From Sclerodactyla briareus (Eukaryota > Echinodermata > Holothuroidea > Dendrochirotida > Sclerodactylidae), in the NCBI GenBank assembly GCA_026419785.1, contig JAODTK010005802.1, positions 1 through 64,000 of the forward strand: a stretch of DNA of 64,000 bases. The letters are read 5' to 3'. The notes under the pieces are model-generated. The model did no database searches and was not told the DNA's origin. It worked only from the letters and a program-made list of their open reading frames with translations. Positions within the stretch are counted from its first letter, which is position 1, and the number at the start of each line of letters is the position of its first letter. The position numbers and the translations under genes are program-made. Shown here piece by piece: positions 1 through 11,706 of the stretch.

Positions 1-64
1 GGCGGGCTGCAAACCCACAACTCTGGGTTAACAAGCTCGACGCTAGCCAAATAGGCCACCACGC
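1..64 (-). mobile_element. tRNA-derived SINE, head fragment cut by window edge
   Basis: Read on the minus strand this is a tRNA-like head with both RNA polymerase III internal promoter boxes. The A box-like GGCCTATTTGGCTAGCG lies at about 41-57 and the B box-like GGGTTTGCAGCC at 5-16. It resembles the head of the complete SINE at 59 kb. The body would lie to the left of the window. The B box departs from the GGTTCRANNCC consensus, so this is probably a decayed copy and not a functional tRNA gene. Confidence 0.6.
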
Positions 65-770
65 TATTCGACTATGGTATGGATAGTTGAATAGTTGATA
101 CAACAATATATAGGTCCGATCAGACAGTTTTGGTAATCAAGCATTATTTTGTTTTTGGCCCGATATGCAATCCAGAAGGTTAGGCCTTCACTTTTTACAT
201 GGTAGGCATAGCGTTAACCGCGATCAAAAAAACAGCTTCTTTGCGTTGAAAAATCGGCTTTTAATCCTAATTGCTGCATTTTCATGTGGAGCAGAATGCC
301 AAGAATAAATATCAGGATTTGGTGTCGATACATCACAAATGAAATGAATAAAATCAAATATCATAATTTTCCTGGCTTGCTCCATTGACTGCTACAACAA
401 AGTGCTCCTATGAAATGACTTTCGCACTTTCGCACGTTGCCAATAACGCGCAACCCTAATCACGGGTCCTGAATTTTAGCGATGATTCTATCATTTTTAT
501 ATTTACACAAGTTTCAAGTTGTGGGCTATGGCCTTTTTGAGTGTGCCTGATTCAACAGGGTGTCCAAGGACTGTTCGAAACACTGGCACACATACGACGC
601 AGGTACCAGTTCCGCTACGGCACAATTAGAACACTTGCATTCGATGCTTCAGACTACTAAATGAGCTAGCTTGATGTAAGACGAACCTATCAATCTGATT
701 TTTTATTATCCTGCTTCAAAAAACCCATGTTGTCTTGTCAGCCTGGGCCGTTTCTCGGTAGACATCGTTT
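65..770. other. no gene seen
   Basis: No coding homology, RNA gene or clear repeat was recognised in these 0.7 kb. It may include the 3' untranslated region of the minus-strand LINE to its right, but I see no boundary. Confidence 0.4.
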
Positions 771-1118
771 CTTCTACAGTAGCAGCCAGAATGTTTCTAT
801 ATTGTGAGGGTTGCCAAATGTTTTGTGTGCTTCTATAACATGACAAAAAATGGACACGGGCCAACGGCATCTAAGAAACAACAACTGACAGCTGCCAGAA
901 CAACAACACAAGTAGACTTGAATCACAACCCTAGGAAATAATTCAAAGAAATGACAAGAAACACAGTTGACAATAGTATGTAAACCGCACAGTACACAAA
1001 GGACTGAAAGGAGGCTTGCTAGCTGTACTACCAATGACACCCCTGGCACAAAGGAAGTACCCCTAATAACCAGTAGCGAAAACAAAACAAACCAATCCCC
1101 CCAACTATAATGGGCGGT

Positions 1119-1144
1119 GGGGGGGGGGGGGGGGGGGGGGGGGG
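1119..1144 (+). repeat. poly-G tract (26 bp)
   Basis: An uninterrupted run of G within the 3' part of the minus-strand LINE. It gives rise to proline-rich chance ORFs on the minus strand. Confidence 0.95.
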
Positions 1145-1199
1145 AGCTAACGAATCCCATTCCATCGCAGAACCCCGTCCCGATAGGCTTCCCACCCGC

Positions 1200-1600
1200 T
1201 TGCTGAAATCTACAGCAGGGAGCCTCGCAAAGTCAGCCTCCATACGGAGCCGATGGTCCCAAGACTGGGCTATCAAAATATAGCATCTGTCGGCAATTGT
1301 TCTCCGGTCAAAAACGAGGTGGGCACATATCTAGGTTGGCGTGGAACAGAAGAACACTGAAAAAAATAAAGCAAAAAACAAACCCTCTCCAAATCTTACA
1401 ACAACAAAAAACGAGTTCACAAAAGCAGCCAAAACACCTTTCAGGAGGAGAAAAACGCAACTTGGAAGGCCGATGAACCAAACCAAGCCCGCCACTCAAG
1501 GGGGTTATACAAAATACTCTCCGCACAAGGTTTAGGCATTATGCTCTCCCAAATAAAGCTAAAAACTATCTCTCTAATCGTATCAGGACACGATAGGAAA
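1200..1600 (-). pseudogene. LINE ORF2 C-terminal remnant
   Basis: The minus strand reads EIVFSFIWE (about 1,575-1,548) followed by NPLSGGLGLVHRPSKL (about 1,505-1,458). This matches the conserved L1-clade segment that follows the polymerase, usually written as F-x-W ... P-x-x-x-GGLGL. It lies at the expected distance downstream of the reverse transcriptase and confirms the order and strand of the element. Stops and frame changes are present. Confidence 0.7.
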
Positions 1601-1929
1601 CAGATGGCAAGTGCCGGGTACCAGAGGAGAGGAACAAAATGATTTATTGCAGTAACTTTTGGGCCCCTGACTGATGGTGAAGGACCTGAGGCTTAGCGGG
1701 ACTCCACGAATCTACCTCTTTTACAGGAGTAATTTCTGGGGTGCCGTACCAAACCGGATGCCATTGATTCTTAATCTGGTCATCGGCCAAAGAGCAACTA
1801 TAGGAGGTAATCGATGACCTCGCACCTCCACAGACGCAAGCACTTCTCTACGGTAGGGTTGAGCGCAACCGTAGCCAACTGAAATTATCAAAAAACTCCT
1901 CCCGTGAGTGCCAAATTAAAGAACCAGAT

Positions 1930-2760
1930 CAGACACTATACAGGCAATTCATGGCATCTGCATTACTGAATGTTACGCTAACCTGCTCAACCGGCACCAA
2001 AAAAGGGCGAAAACCTGCGCCAATTGTCCAATGAAGTGCTAAGCGCCGAGGGTCACATATAACCGGTGGTGAACTTGAAAGGGGGCAGCCTTTTTGACCC
2101 CCCCCCCCCAATCATCAGAACAGGAAGGGCTAGATGTTAACCCTAACAGTACCACAACTAAAAATCTCCGTATATAATATGGCAATCCAACACGATAAAA
2201 CATGATTTACCAGGAAGGATTCCAGAGTCTTGCTCTTTAGTAAACTGCCACCATGTCAAATGCCTTTCTGATCCAGGGAGATCAAGGAACTAGAACATTT
2301 CGATCTAACCACATACACAAAATCTTCAGTAATTAAAGGTTATGCTGAATACACCTGCCTTGCACTGCGCACGTCTAAAAAGGACCCACAATGTCCGGCA
2401 TAACAGCAGACAGGCGATTCCCTAGAGTTTGGAAGGATCTTATAATATAAGATAAGGTAAAGGGGCGCCTGTTCTTGGGGTTGTCAGGGTCACCCGGCTT
2501 TGGGCGGGAGGATGATATTCCCCATCCGGCCGCGTAAACTCCAAAAAATTAAATCAAAAGCATTAGAAAACCTCTCCCTAATTCTTCCTTCCAGCCCAAT
2601 GGTCCCCAAAATGTTTTATAAAATTCCACTGAAAGACCATCAGGACCTGGAGATTTTTACATTTCTAGGCGAAACTGCCTTCCAGAAGCTCGCCAACAGA
2701 GATATCTGCTCCCAGAAAAAAGTGTGCGATGAATCGACAACTTCTGTATCCTAACAATAA
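1930..2760 (-). pseudogene. LINE reverse transcriptase remnant (L1/Tx1 type)
   Basis: It is the RNA-templated polymerase of the element, in pieces. In order on the minus strand I see ISVGELLEG (helix before the first motif), KSPGPDGLSVEFYKTFWGPL (codons about 2,656-2,597), NRLSAVMPDIVGP, TCAVQGRCIQHN, SLDQ plus AFD-like sequence, and GCPLSS (about 2,092-2,076). The catalytic box, normally YADD, reads NADA near 1,950-1,965, so the active site is lost. Several frame changes separate the motifs. The KSPGPDG and GCPLS motifs are diagnostic of LINE reverse transcriptases, and the wording is closest to the L1/Tx1 clade. Confidence 0.85.
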
Positions 2761-3479
2761 AACGTAGTGGAGGTCGTTGGGAACCACGGTCTTTAAAAAG
2801 GAGTCCGATAAAAAGGACTCGAACACCCCAAAGAATGCCTGTACAGACTCCCCCATGATGAACAGACTGTCATTAAATACCGGTCCGACAACCGACTCTC
2901 ATCCCGGTAAAAGCGGATGGAAGGCTTCTCATCCACCTCATTCATCTGAACTTAGCAAAGCTGGCCCCCACGAGTTCATGTCAAGATATTCCTGTAGTCA
3001 TAGTAAGTATTGTGTGTTAGATCGGGAACCACCACCCCCATCTCTCGATCGAACACACAGGGATTCGGAACTCTTGTCTTCCATCGGCGAGCTCTTTCCA
3101 CACACTACTTGATTGCCAACGGCTTAGTTAGGGATTTTAACCTCATCCCACAAATAACACAGTCAAGTGGGAAGGCGGTTCCAAAAGTTGCCACGTGAAT
3201 ACCCCAAACATAAGAAGGTCTTTAAATTTAAACTCAGATAAAACACTAGTAGTTTAGCCTCCAGAGAGGGCCTTTTTTATTAAACCTAAAACTGCTCAGG
3301 AAACTGGATGTTTTAAGACCACTGCACTGATCTGACACATGGGCATAGCAAAATTTACACCTGCATGGAGACTTGGAGAAATCACCGGAGCATAGAACCT
3401 GTCAGTCTGGATGAGTCTGTCCCACGGTCTGATCTATGCCACGTATGAGCCACTCTATGAGGAGTAAGGTTTCTCCAAA

Positions 3480-3945
3480 CATCATGAAATTATGATCTCT
3501 AGAAAAGGCTCAAAGCCACAGGGCCACAGTACAATTTGTGGAAGCCTTGTTTGACTGGCGGTCAAGGCCCAAATGTGGACACAATTAAAATCTCCCCCAG
3601 GACACAGTATGCCCTTCCGGGAGCAAAGGCTGGGAGGAGAGTGAAAATGTCTTTTCTGCCCACAGGTCGATTTTGGGCATAAATAGTTGCAAACCACTAT
3701 GACCCCTGGGGGGTGGGGGGGAGGGGGGGTTAAAGCAAACAACCATTATCGACCTTTAATGTTCTCTCTCCACCGTCCCCCACCTGGCTGGTTCCAAGGA
3801 GGACAGTCGATGAGGCCCACAAGAATTTTCGACCCCGAAGGAGGAATGAGACTGCGACTGCCACCCCACTCATAGGCCCAAAGCTGAGCATCGTCCTTGC
3901 AGATTTATTAATTCCTGCAACAGGACACTGTTCCACATAAGGAAG
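3480..3945 (-). pseudogene. LINE endonuclease domain remnant
   Basis: This would nick genomic DNA to prime retrotransposition. The minus-strand frame at 3,480-3,742 contains GGDFNCV (codons near 3,579-3,598), the typical strand followed by the catalytic residues in APE-type LINE endonucleases. It is preceded by a segment resembling the usual N-Y-x-P-N stretch (here VCNYLCPKS). A second frame at 3,730-3,936 holds GVAVAVSFLLRG, matching the conserved RGVAILF region just upstream. The two frames are offset, so at least one frame shift has occurred. A poly-C run (minus strand) lies at the junction. Confidence 0.7.
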
Positions 3946-4899
3946 TTGCCAAAAATAAAATTATTCGCTTCTTTTAGGAGGGTCCAGTATACCTTCTCGT
4001 TATAGATAATAAGGATAAAGAAGCCTTAATTACACCAAAAGGCTCACTGGCGGCAGCAACAGGGTCAAGCCTACTCTCAACCTGGTAATGCATGGAGCGG
4101 TAGGGGAAGAAAGTGAAGGAGAAGACAGCTTCCCACTCAAAAAAAATACGGTAAAGGGAAAAAATGGTCAAACGTTCATAATGGAGACATTTCTGTTCCA
4201 GGGAAACCTGTGAACAAAAACCTTGCAACTAGACTTTATATTCATCCCTGGCTGTCGAAAAACGTGTGCAGGGACCTGTATGGCAGGAAGGGATTAACTT
4301 CTGACCCAGCCCCTCCCACACGGTTCACTCTTCCCTCCACAGGGATTTACCAGCAATTACGCAGCAATTTTGGGGGAGAAGGAATTGACCCCGTCCTCCC
4401 AAATTTTGACCCGACGGCCGTTCGCCTGTAGTGGCAGAACAATGTTAATGAAGATAAATCACGTAAGAGAAGGTTATCAGATCAAGCTGGTCTGGGGCTG
4501 GGGATCCAAGGGCTGTGAATTTGGCCCTAGCAATAGTGTCTGTGGCAATACGGGTCTCATCAAACCAATCAGACACTACTTTGGCTTGAAACTGAACAGG
4601 GGACAACCTTCGTTTTCTCAAAGAGAGATATCTGAATCCCTTAAGGTAATGGAGGGGGTGGGTTGGCAGACTCGCGGACCCTCAACAGACCCCGTACTAC
4701 CCCCCAGCAGCGACTAATTGTTGGGCCGATGGCTCAACTGCCTGCCATTGATCTGTCAGAGTCCGAGACACTAAAGTTGTTCTAAAACTCTCCTGGGGAG
4801 ACACCCCTTCCATCTGCGATGACCATGGGCGGCGATCACGGTGTGACGGGGGACAGTTCCCCCCAATAATTTTTGGTGGGACATATATCAAATGTCCCC

Positions 4900-5700
4900 C
4901 CCAATAGTTGCGACTGGTGAGAAAATCCTATGATCATATGTAGGCAGTACGACGGCCCATAACACAAAAGTCCAACTCGTATTAAATTGCCAAAATTTCA
5001 TGTGTGGAGAAGGCCGAAATGCTAACAGCCTATCTTAAAACCGTTTTCATTTATACTACAGTAGGCCCCATGTTTATAATAACTTTGGCAGATTCTGACA
5101 AATATCATTTTTCCCCTTTTTTCTCCATACGGTGTCATCTTCAAGTGCGGTGACATATGGGTAGAGCCACAAAGAGAATTTGGTATGGGACGTGGTTCAT
5201 GTTGCAGACCGCCTCGCCCCACACAACAATGCCGGAATTCAACTGCCCTTTTCTTAAAACACTATGCAACACCGTTTAGTCTACTTCTGATGCTCATTGT
5301 TCAGACTGGCTTGCCAGCCTGGACACTGTGCTGGTTTCTTCTTAATAAAAAGTGGGTGAAAGCATAACGAAAGACAAAAGGTCAGGGGATATGCGTGCAC
5401 ATCAGTAATGGAGGTTGACGTGATACGTATGCACTCTACAGGGCGCGAACAAGGGCGGCGATCATGCGGGGGGGGGGGGGGGTGGGACGCGGTGGGTAGG
5501 GGGGGGCCGGGGGGGTGGGCGGCGGCCGGGGGGGGGGGGGGACGGCGGTCCCCCCAAGTTTGGGTTTGGGGAAGGGGACGCAATGCATTTTGTCCCCCCC
5601 CCCCCCCATATTTGAGGGCCCGACTGCTATTTCGCTGACACTTGTATCCGACATAGCCATCAGCAACCATGTTTAAATAAAACAAATGCATGATTAACTA
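4900..5700. other. G-rich segment, no gene seen
   Basis: Contains G-rich runs at about 5,468-5,550 and a C run at 5,596-5,608. The proline- or glycine-rich ORFs on both strands here come from these runs. Nothing else was recognised. Confidence 0.6.
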
Positions 5701-7420
5701 AATGATCGAGTTGGGGATTCTGCTGCTCCATTTTCGAAATTTTTGCGCGCTTGCGCGCGGATATTTCATGTGTCCGGTAGTGTTCAGACCTATGATGTGC
5801 CTTCTGCAGACATATGATGTTCCTTAAAACAAAAAATGCCTGAATTTACTCTGGCTTTTCCCAATTATCAATGAGAAGACGGGTTCTCCTCCAACCCTAT
5901 CGTTTACATGATACTAGCTTTCACACAATCACCAACTTAAGGTGTGTCTCTCCTTCATTGGACGTTGTAACAATCGCTATCTTGAGGTGTGAGGGGGTTT
6001 GTACGGCACGGGGGTAGGTCACCACCCTGGCGGGATCATGTGGATTTTTTATTTCTTATGGTGCGACACTTGTTGGAAGTTGAGTGCACTACTGTGCACA
6101 TACTACACATGAGGGCAGCACGGTGCGGCATCGACAATGCAACCAGGGAACGCCCCAATACTGTGTCAGAAATACATGATTCAAAATTCAAGTGAAGAAA
6201 AGGGCTGTCCAAAGTGGCAGTCCAATATTCCTGACTTTTGATGGAATGCCCAAACTGTAACCTGTTGTCTTTGAAGAGAAGAAATGTTGGGGCGATGAGG
6301 CTAAGTCTACCAACTGGCGGGACCTATGGTTTGTTTTGGCAACATAATGGTCTATCTCAAATTTAAAATAGAGTAGTCGACAATCATTTTATGGGGGTGG
6401 CGACCTTTGTTGAAAGTTGGTTGCGTGCACACGGTGCCCGTACTAAGGGCATGCACACGGTGCGGGTGAAACCCCATAAAATAGTCATCTACGAAGATTT
6501 TTTTTCGCCAGGAACCGGGCCACAATTTCGTGCAAAGCCATGATTAAAAATTTTTGGTGAGACAAAGTTTTATATCCAAGATTCGTGCTTTTGTGGAATG
6601 TCCAAAGTGTAAATATTTTCCGCGCGCATCGCGCGCAAGGTTGCGGTTTACTTCTTGTTATATCATTTGGACCAGTCTGGCTCCAAGTAGATGTCCCTCC
6701 ATGCGCCTGGTGGTCCGCAAAGAAGATAAAAAACGGGGGCCGTAATCTTTAAGGTAAAAATCAGGCCTGCCCTATCGTAATTGATAGGTCAGAGAGTGGT
6801 CAGTGCAATTCATCGTTGGTCAAATTGGATCCTGTGGCTCCCCTGCAAAATCTCGCGCTTCGCGCGAACGTAGTGGTGGGGGCATTGGCCATTTCGATTG
6901 ATCCGTTCATGACTGAACCCCTCACTTTGCCCATCGTATTCCAAGAATGTCACAGCACCCAACGCAAACCTTGAAATTGCTCCCCAAGGCAATAGGTTTT
7001 TGGAGAACCTTCCCTCCCTGACTAAAAAAATTTTATCAATGTTATGAATTTGCTGCTGACTTGTCACATGAGGCCTGGGAAGTGCCGTTTCCTCCTGTCA
7101 CTCTGGGGTCTGGCAAAAACGAAAAGATTTTCTTGTACGGCTAAACCGGCGCCACCCTGTAGTGGCGCTTCCGCCTTGGATGGTATCATCTTGTCCGTCC
7201 CCCCCCCCAACCGCCAACACAAATCGGCGCGCTTGGGCGCAAGCGTGCGAAACAATTCTGAGGAATGAGACAAATTGGACGAAAAATTTGAACGGAAACA
7301 AATCTGAAAAAATGACACATTTTCCATGCTGACTGGCTCAATCCCTTTTAAATCAAATGCCCGAAGAATGCACTCATTTTCCATGACATTGATGTTCAAG
7401 CAGGTTTTCAAGATGCGAGG
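5700..7420. repeat. Degenerate dispersed repeats with GCGCGC hairpins
   Basis: Short segments recur with variation: a phrase like GGAATGYCCAAAcTGTAA at 6,243 and 6,597, and palindromic GCGCGC..GCGCGC words at 5,741, 6,620, 6,852 and 7,206. A unit around GAAGTGCCGTTTCCTCCTG at 7,078 belongs to the tandem family described at 7.5-8.4 kb. No coding sequence was recognised. Confidence 0.5.
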
Positions 7421-7499
7421 CAGCTAGGCTTTATTTAAACCTCTAAAAAACAGGCTATGGTAGCAGAAGGCCCCGCGATGAAGGACATGTGAGGACTAT

Positions 7500-8430
7500 A
7501 TCGATCAGTTTTCGGAATTTAGGCATTTGCGAATTGCAGTGATGTTGCTTTTGTTACCGCCATAAGGCCCGCGAAGTGCTGGCTCCCGCAATCTGGAGGG
7601 GGGAGCCTGTAAAACTATTTTCTTGTTCGCTACGCGTCAACTAATAGTGGCGCCGAGTAATGAATCAACATAGCTCAGTTCTTTTAGAGCGTTTGTGAGA
7701 TGACATTTCAGAAATTTATTGTCAATTTTAAGGGACGTTGCTTACTGTCATAAGACCCGGTAAGTACCGTTTCCGGAAATCTGGGTGAAGATCGAAGGCT
7801 CAAAATGTCTTGTACCCAACGCGTCCACGATGGTGGCCCAAATTGTAGAATAAACATCAAAGTGTCCTTCGCGAACGTTCTTGAATTTTAATTTCGAATT
7901 TTTGTGCCAATTTAGGAACGTTGCCTGACAATCCATACGGGCCCGGGAAGTGCAGTTTCTGCGTCTGGGGGGGGGGGGGGGTATGTGAAACGACCAAGTT
8001 TCTTTTACCCTACGTGTTCACTGATGATGGCCCGATTTGTACGGAACAAACATCGATCGTTCCTTCCGATAACTTTTCTTGAAATAAAATTTCCTTAATT
8101 TTATTGCGCAATTTTAGGGACGTTGATTACTGCCATACGGTCAGAAGTGCGGTTCCTGCAATCTGGGAGCGGTCCTTTAAAACGAAAATGTTCTGAATCC
8201 TAGCGTTCAACCGATGGTGGCCGACCGAATTGTTTACAGAATAAACGAAGATCAGTTCCTTCGAGAAGTTTCTTGAAATTAAAAGGTTCGGGAGTTTTGC
8301 CAAATTGTGTAGGGGGATGTTGGCTCTGCTATGCGTCCCGGCAAGTGAAGTTTCCTGCAATCTGGGGAGTCAGCGTAAAACGAAAAAACCATGTCCTTGT
8401 ACGCTACGCGCCCACCTGGGGGCTCCGTTC
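7500..8430 (+). repeat. Tandem array, about 190-200-bp unit, 5 diverged copies
   Basis: A landmark resembling GAAGTGCRGTTTCCTGCAATCTGGGGG recurs near 7,570, 7,762, 7,948, 8,142 and 8,341, so the period is about 186-199 bp. Each unit also has an AACGAAAATGTTCTTGTACsCTACGCG-like stretch and a GGGACGTTG-like stretch. The third copy has a 15-bp G run. Single relatives occur at 7,078, 14,640, 17,577 and 17,804. A satellite or an array of a short transposon are both possible. Confidence 0.75.
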
Positions 8431-10560
8431 AGATTGATGCTAACCATTCTGTCCCCCCCCCAAGTGTCATCAACGGGGAAGAAAGGGGGGTTTCAAGAGC
8501 CGTGGGGGATGGGAAACAGGGGGCGTGAACCAGACACACATAGATCCTGACCGGCTAGGACTGATGGTACAGATGGGGGCTGGCGAGGTATACCACCCAC
8601 AACACTGGCTGCTTTGAACGGTGTGGGCAGTGTTAGAAAGTGCCCCACTTTCCAAAAGACCTACGTATAACATCTTCTTTGTATTGAGGCAAAGTAGTTC
8701 TTTTTCCAAGCAGCAGAGGAACATGCATGTCGCAGACGTAGCCCTAGGCCTGATAAAGCAGACGATATGAAAAATCCGTCCTGAAAAATAGAGGGGTTGG
8801 TATCGCTCTTTCGTTACATACCATGGTCGAATATACCAACATATTTGTCTTGGTTAGGGCAAATCACGATTGGTTGAAGTCCATCCTGCACATATGAGTG
8901 AAGGAGGATGATACGAGGTGAACAAAAGTCAAAAACGACTTCTTTCAACAGGCTAGCCGAGCCCGACAATCCAAAGATATTAATAATAAATAATAATGAA
9001 TAATCGTATATAACGCAGAATCCAGCCTAAAGCTGATCAAAGCGCTTACGGGTGAGAAAGAAACGCGCCTATACTGGATGACGGCTGGTTTTAACAGGGA
9101 AATACTGGGGCCCGGAGACTAAGCGCCTCGTCGATACCCGGGTGATACGGTATATAGTGACACGATATGTCAATGCAAAGATTCGTATCAATAGTACAGT
9201 CGGACGATTTTGTATAGTGGATAGTGGCCAAAATGGGTCGTCCAGTATTGCGGGTTGTGAGATGACAGTGCCTCATTTGAATCTTCCATGAAAACATGGA
9301 ACTCATACAGTATGTTCAAATAAGAGTAGGATGCATCAAGCCAAAACCACATTTTGATGGCTGTGGCAGTTTACCCCCCATAGCCTTTAGACTGTTGAAA
9401 CAGGCGTTTGGCTTTGTTCACCCGTATCAGCCTCATTTACTCATATGTGCAGGATGACGTTTTAACCAATTGGTGATTTGCGTATATGGGTGAATTCGAC
9501 CATGGTGGTATGCCAAAGAGCAATAGCCCCCCCCTATTTGTATGTAGTATGTACGTATGCATGTATGTATGATAAGTAGCCGTGGGGGCGTGTGTGTGGT
9601 AAGATGGATGATGATTGGAGTGAGGAGACGTATGCTCGCTCGGGGGGGGGGGGGGGGGGAGGGCGTGTATATGTGTGTAAGATAGTGATTGGAGTTGCGT
9701 GCAATCATTACATACCTTAAAGTACAAGGCGTCATGTGAACAGAATTTCCGTATTTTAGTGTTTATGTCTAGTATATTTAGAAAACAAACCTCCGAAAAA
9801 AAATTTCAGCCGATTCGAGTGTGAAAAGGAGACAATTCTGCTATTGCACAAGTGGCCGGTGACGTCACGCGAGTGACCGGTGACCCTGTGTAATTACAAA
9901 GTTAATTTCCAAAACAGTATTTTCACAACCTAGTAACAAAAGAACTAAACAATGGATATGATTCGCAAACTTGCAAAATGTCGTTCACAAGATATGAAAG
10001 ACATAATTTCAATTTATGAAAATAAACTAATATTTTTCCGCCATGATAGTTCTGCAAAATATCAACTTTACTGTTGTTTTGTAAAGTAAATTGGGCGACC
10101 TTCGCATCGTTCTCTGGTGAACGTCTCAGTTAGGGTTGCACATTCAAGTAAACGAAAATAGATAACTCAACAAGAGGAAAACACGAAAGAATGCCAAATT
10201 TTGATGTGGGGTGTTACACATGTCCTATTTATCCTAGGGAATTCAAAAATTATCTGTTGCATGACCATTGTACTTAAGACGTACTACATCTGTTGAGTAG
10301 GCGCTCGCCGCCCTCGGTGCGCTCGGCAGCACGAGGTCCGCAAAACTGAGCCGTAGGCTTCACTTACTTTTACGTCTCGTGTTATGCCTCACCCGTAGGT
10401 GCTTCGGCTGGCTGGGAACCCAGCGGAAAAATGAAGACTCCCAAGAAAACTGCGACCTAATATGTGAAAAAAGAAAGAAAGGGCGTTAAAGGGGCTGGCG
10501 GACTGTGCCGAAAGCAGAGCTAAGGCAATTCGGATGGTCACCCGCCAATTTATGCTATCC
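8430..10560. other. no gene seen; microsatellite and G run
   Basis: A GTAT-rich microsatellite lies at about 9,537-9,572 and a G run at 9,642-9,659. A GC-rich patch at about 10,305-10,430 has several small inverted words but was not recognised as any RNA gene. The two overlapping minus-strand ORFs at 9.43-9.73 kb are translations of simple sequence. Confidence 0.5.
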
Positions 10561-11160
10561 TCATTTTAGAGATTTGAATATGAGATCTGAGATCTATTTT
10601 ATTTTTTTTATATAGTAACCCATGCAAAATTCTGTTGATCAAAGCTGTGTTTTTTTTTTTTTATAGTAAGTGTGTCTAATTTCATGAAACAGTTCGATTA
10701 TGATGCTTTGATTAAAGCGTATTTCAATTTGATCATGTAAAATTGCTATATTGGTATAATAAGTACTAAAGAGGCTAGCAAAATTTTCTATATTGGATTC
10801 TATTGACAATCTCCCTCCTTTATGACGGAAGGTGCCTAAAAGGACTGCCATTTGTAATTTCAATATGAAGTGTAGGTTTGCTTATCTATCATGATTTATT
10901 CGTCTGTAATTAGTGGACTTCCACGATCGTTTTGTATATTCAGTTTTCGCCAAATTCTGAACGAAAATCGAATGAAAAGAACACCTAAAATAAAAATGTT
11001 TCACTTGAAATCTTCTATATTGACTTCGTTCTCCATTGTCTCTTTTTTGTTGTTACAAAATCCTTTTTTTTTACTGCTTCCTATTATTGACTCCATTTAT
11101 AATGAGATTTTTAAAATACTGCACAAGTGTGTCTTAATATCGAACAATAATGAGTCGACG
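10560..11160. other. AT-rich segment, no clear gene
   Basis: AT-rich sequence with a T run at 10,650-10,662. The plus-strand ORF at 10,891-11,199 overlaps the start of the LINE fragment to its right but is otherwise unrecognised. Confidence 0.4.
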
Positions 11161-11706
11161 TATCGTGGCACAGGTTGCATCTATCATACACTGGTGTAAT
11201 AAGAACAACCTATTCTTAATGTTCCAAGACTAACGAGATGATTTTCGACTTTCGTAGAGAGAAGCCAGATATGCAACTAATACGTTTCGGAGGAGACATC
11301 GTAAATCTTGAAGAAAGCTAAGCAACGTCTCTATTTTTTTGCGGAAGTTGAGATCGTGCGGATTCAATCAAGTATACTTATTCGTTTCATAGTCTGCAAT
11401 GTGCGAGGCATTCGGACGTCATCAATTACCGGTACTGTCTGGTTCGGCCGGGCCACGCAAGATGATATCCGCAGATTATCTGCAGTGGTCAGGTCAGCTG
11501 AAAAGATGATTGGTGTTGATCTCACTTCCCTGTAGTCGCTTTACATAGAGAGGTATCTTCGTAGAAACGCAGCTCATTTTGAGCGACCCTGACCTTCCTG
11601 CCAATACATATTTCAATTTCGTGCCATCGCACCGCAGACTCCGTACATTCAGAGGGAACAGGAGGTTTACCGCCAGTTTCTTTCCATCTGCCGTCAAATT
11701 TTATAA
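11160..11706 (+). pseudogene. LINE reverse transcriptase C-terminal fragment (CR1/jockey-like)
   Basis: Across two or three frames the plus strand reads VASIIHWCNKNNLFL, then EMIFDFRREKPDMQLIRFGG (about 11,235-11,300), then TVWFGRATQDDIRRL followed by VVRSAEKMIG (ORF 11,308-11,535), and finally FVPSHRRLRTFRGNRRFTAS and FFPSAV (about 11,610-11,695). This is the familiar end of CR1/L2/jockey-group reverse transcriptases: N-x-x-KT-x-E-x-x-x-DFRR, then VWFG-x-x-T, then LPS-x-RR-x-R ... SFFP-x-A. Frame changes between blocks show it is dead. The 5' part is missing, as is usual for 5'-truncated LINE copies. Confidence 0.8.

Larger units (their letters stand above)
770..4750 (-). mobile_element. Decayed L1/Tx1-clade LINE (non-LTR retrotransposon)
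   Basis: On the minus strand, read from high to low coordinates, the parts of an L1-like ORF2 appear in the right order. They are an APE-type endonuclease segment (about 3.95-3.48 kb), reverse transcriptase (about 2.76-1.93 kb) and the C-terminal region (about 1.6-1.2 kb). Stops and frame changes break it throughout, so it cannot be active as sequenced. The spacing between endonuclease and reverse transcriptase fits a roughly full-length ORF2. Protein-like but unrecognised minus-strand sequence at 4.2-4.75 kb could be the ORF1 remnant or 5' leader, so the left-hand 5' limit is uncertain. No poly-A tail or target duplication was found. Confidence 0.82.

Noticed and set aside
5281..5691. 136-codon proline-rich minus-strand ORF and its shadows
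   Set aside because: Produced by G/C runs. The remaining residues match nothing and the opposite strand is equally open.
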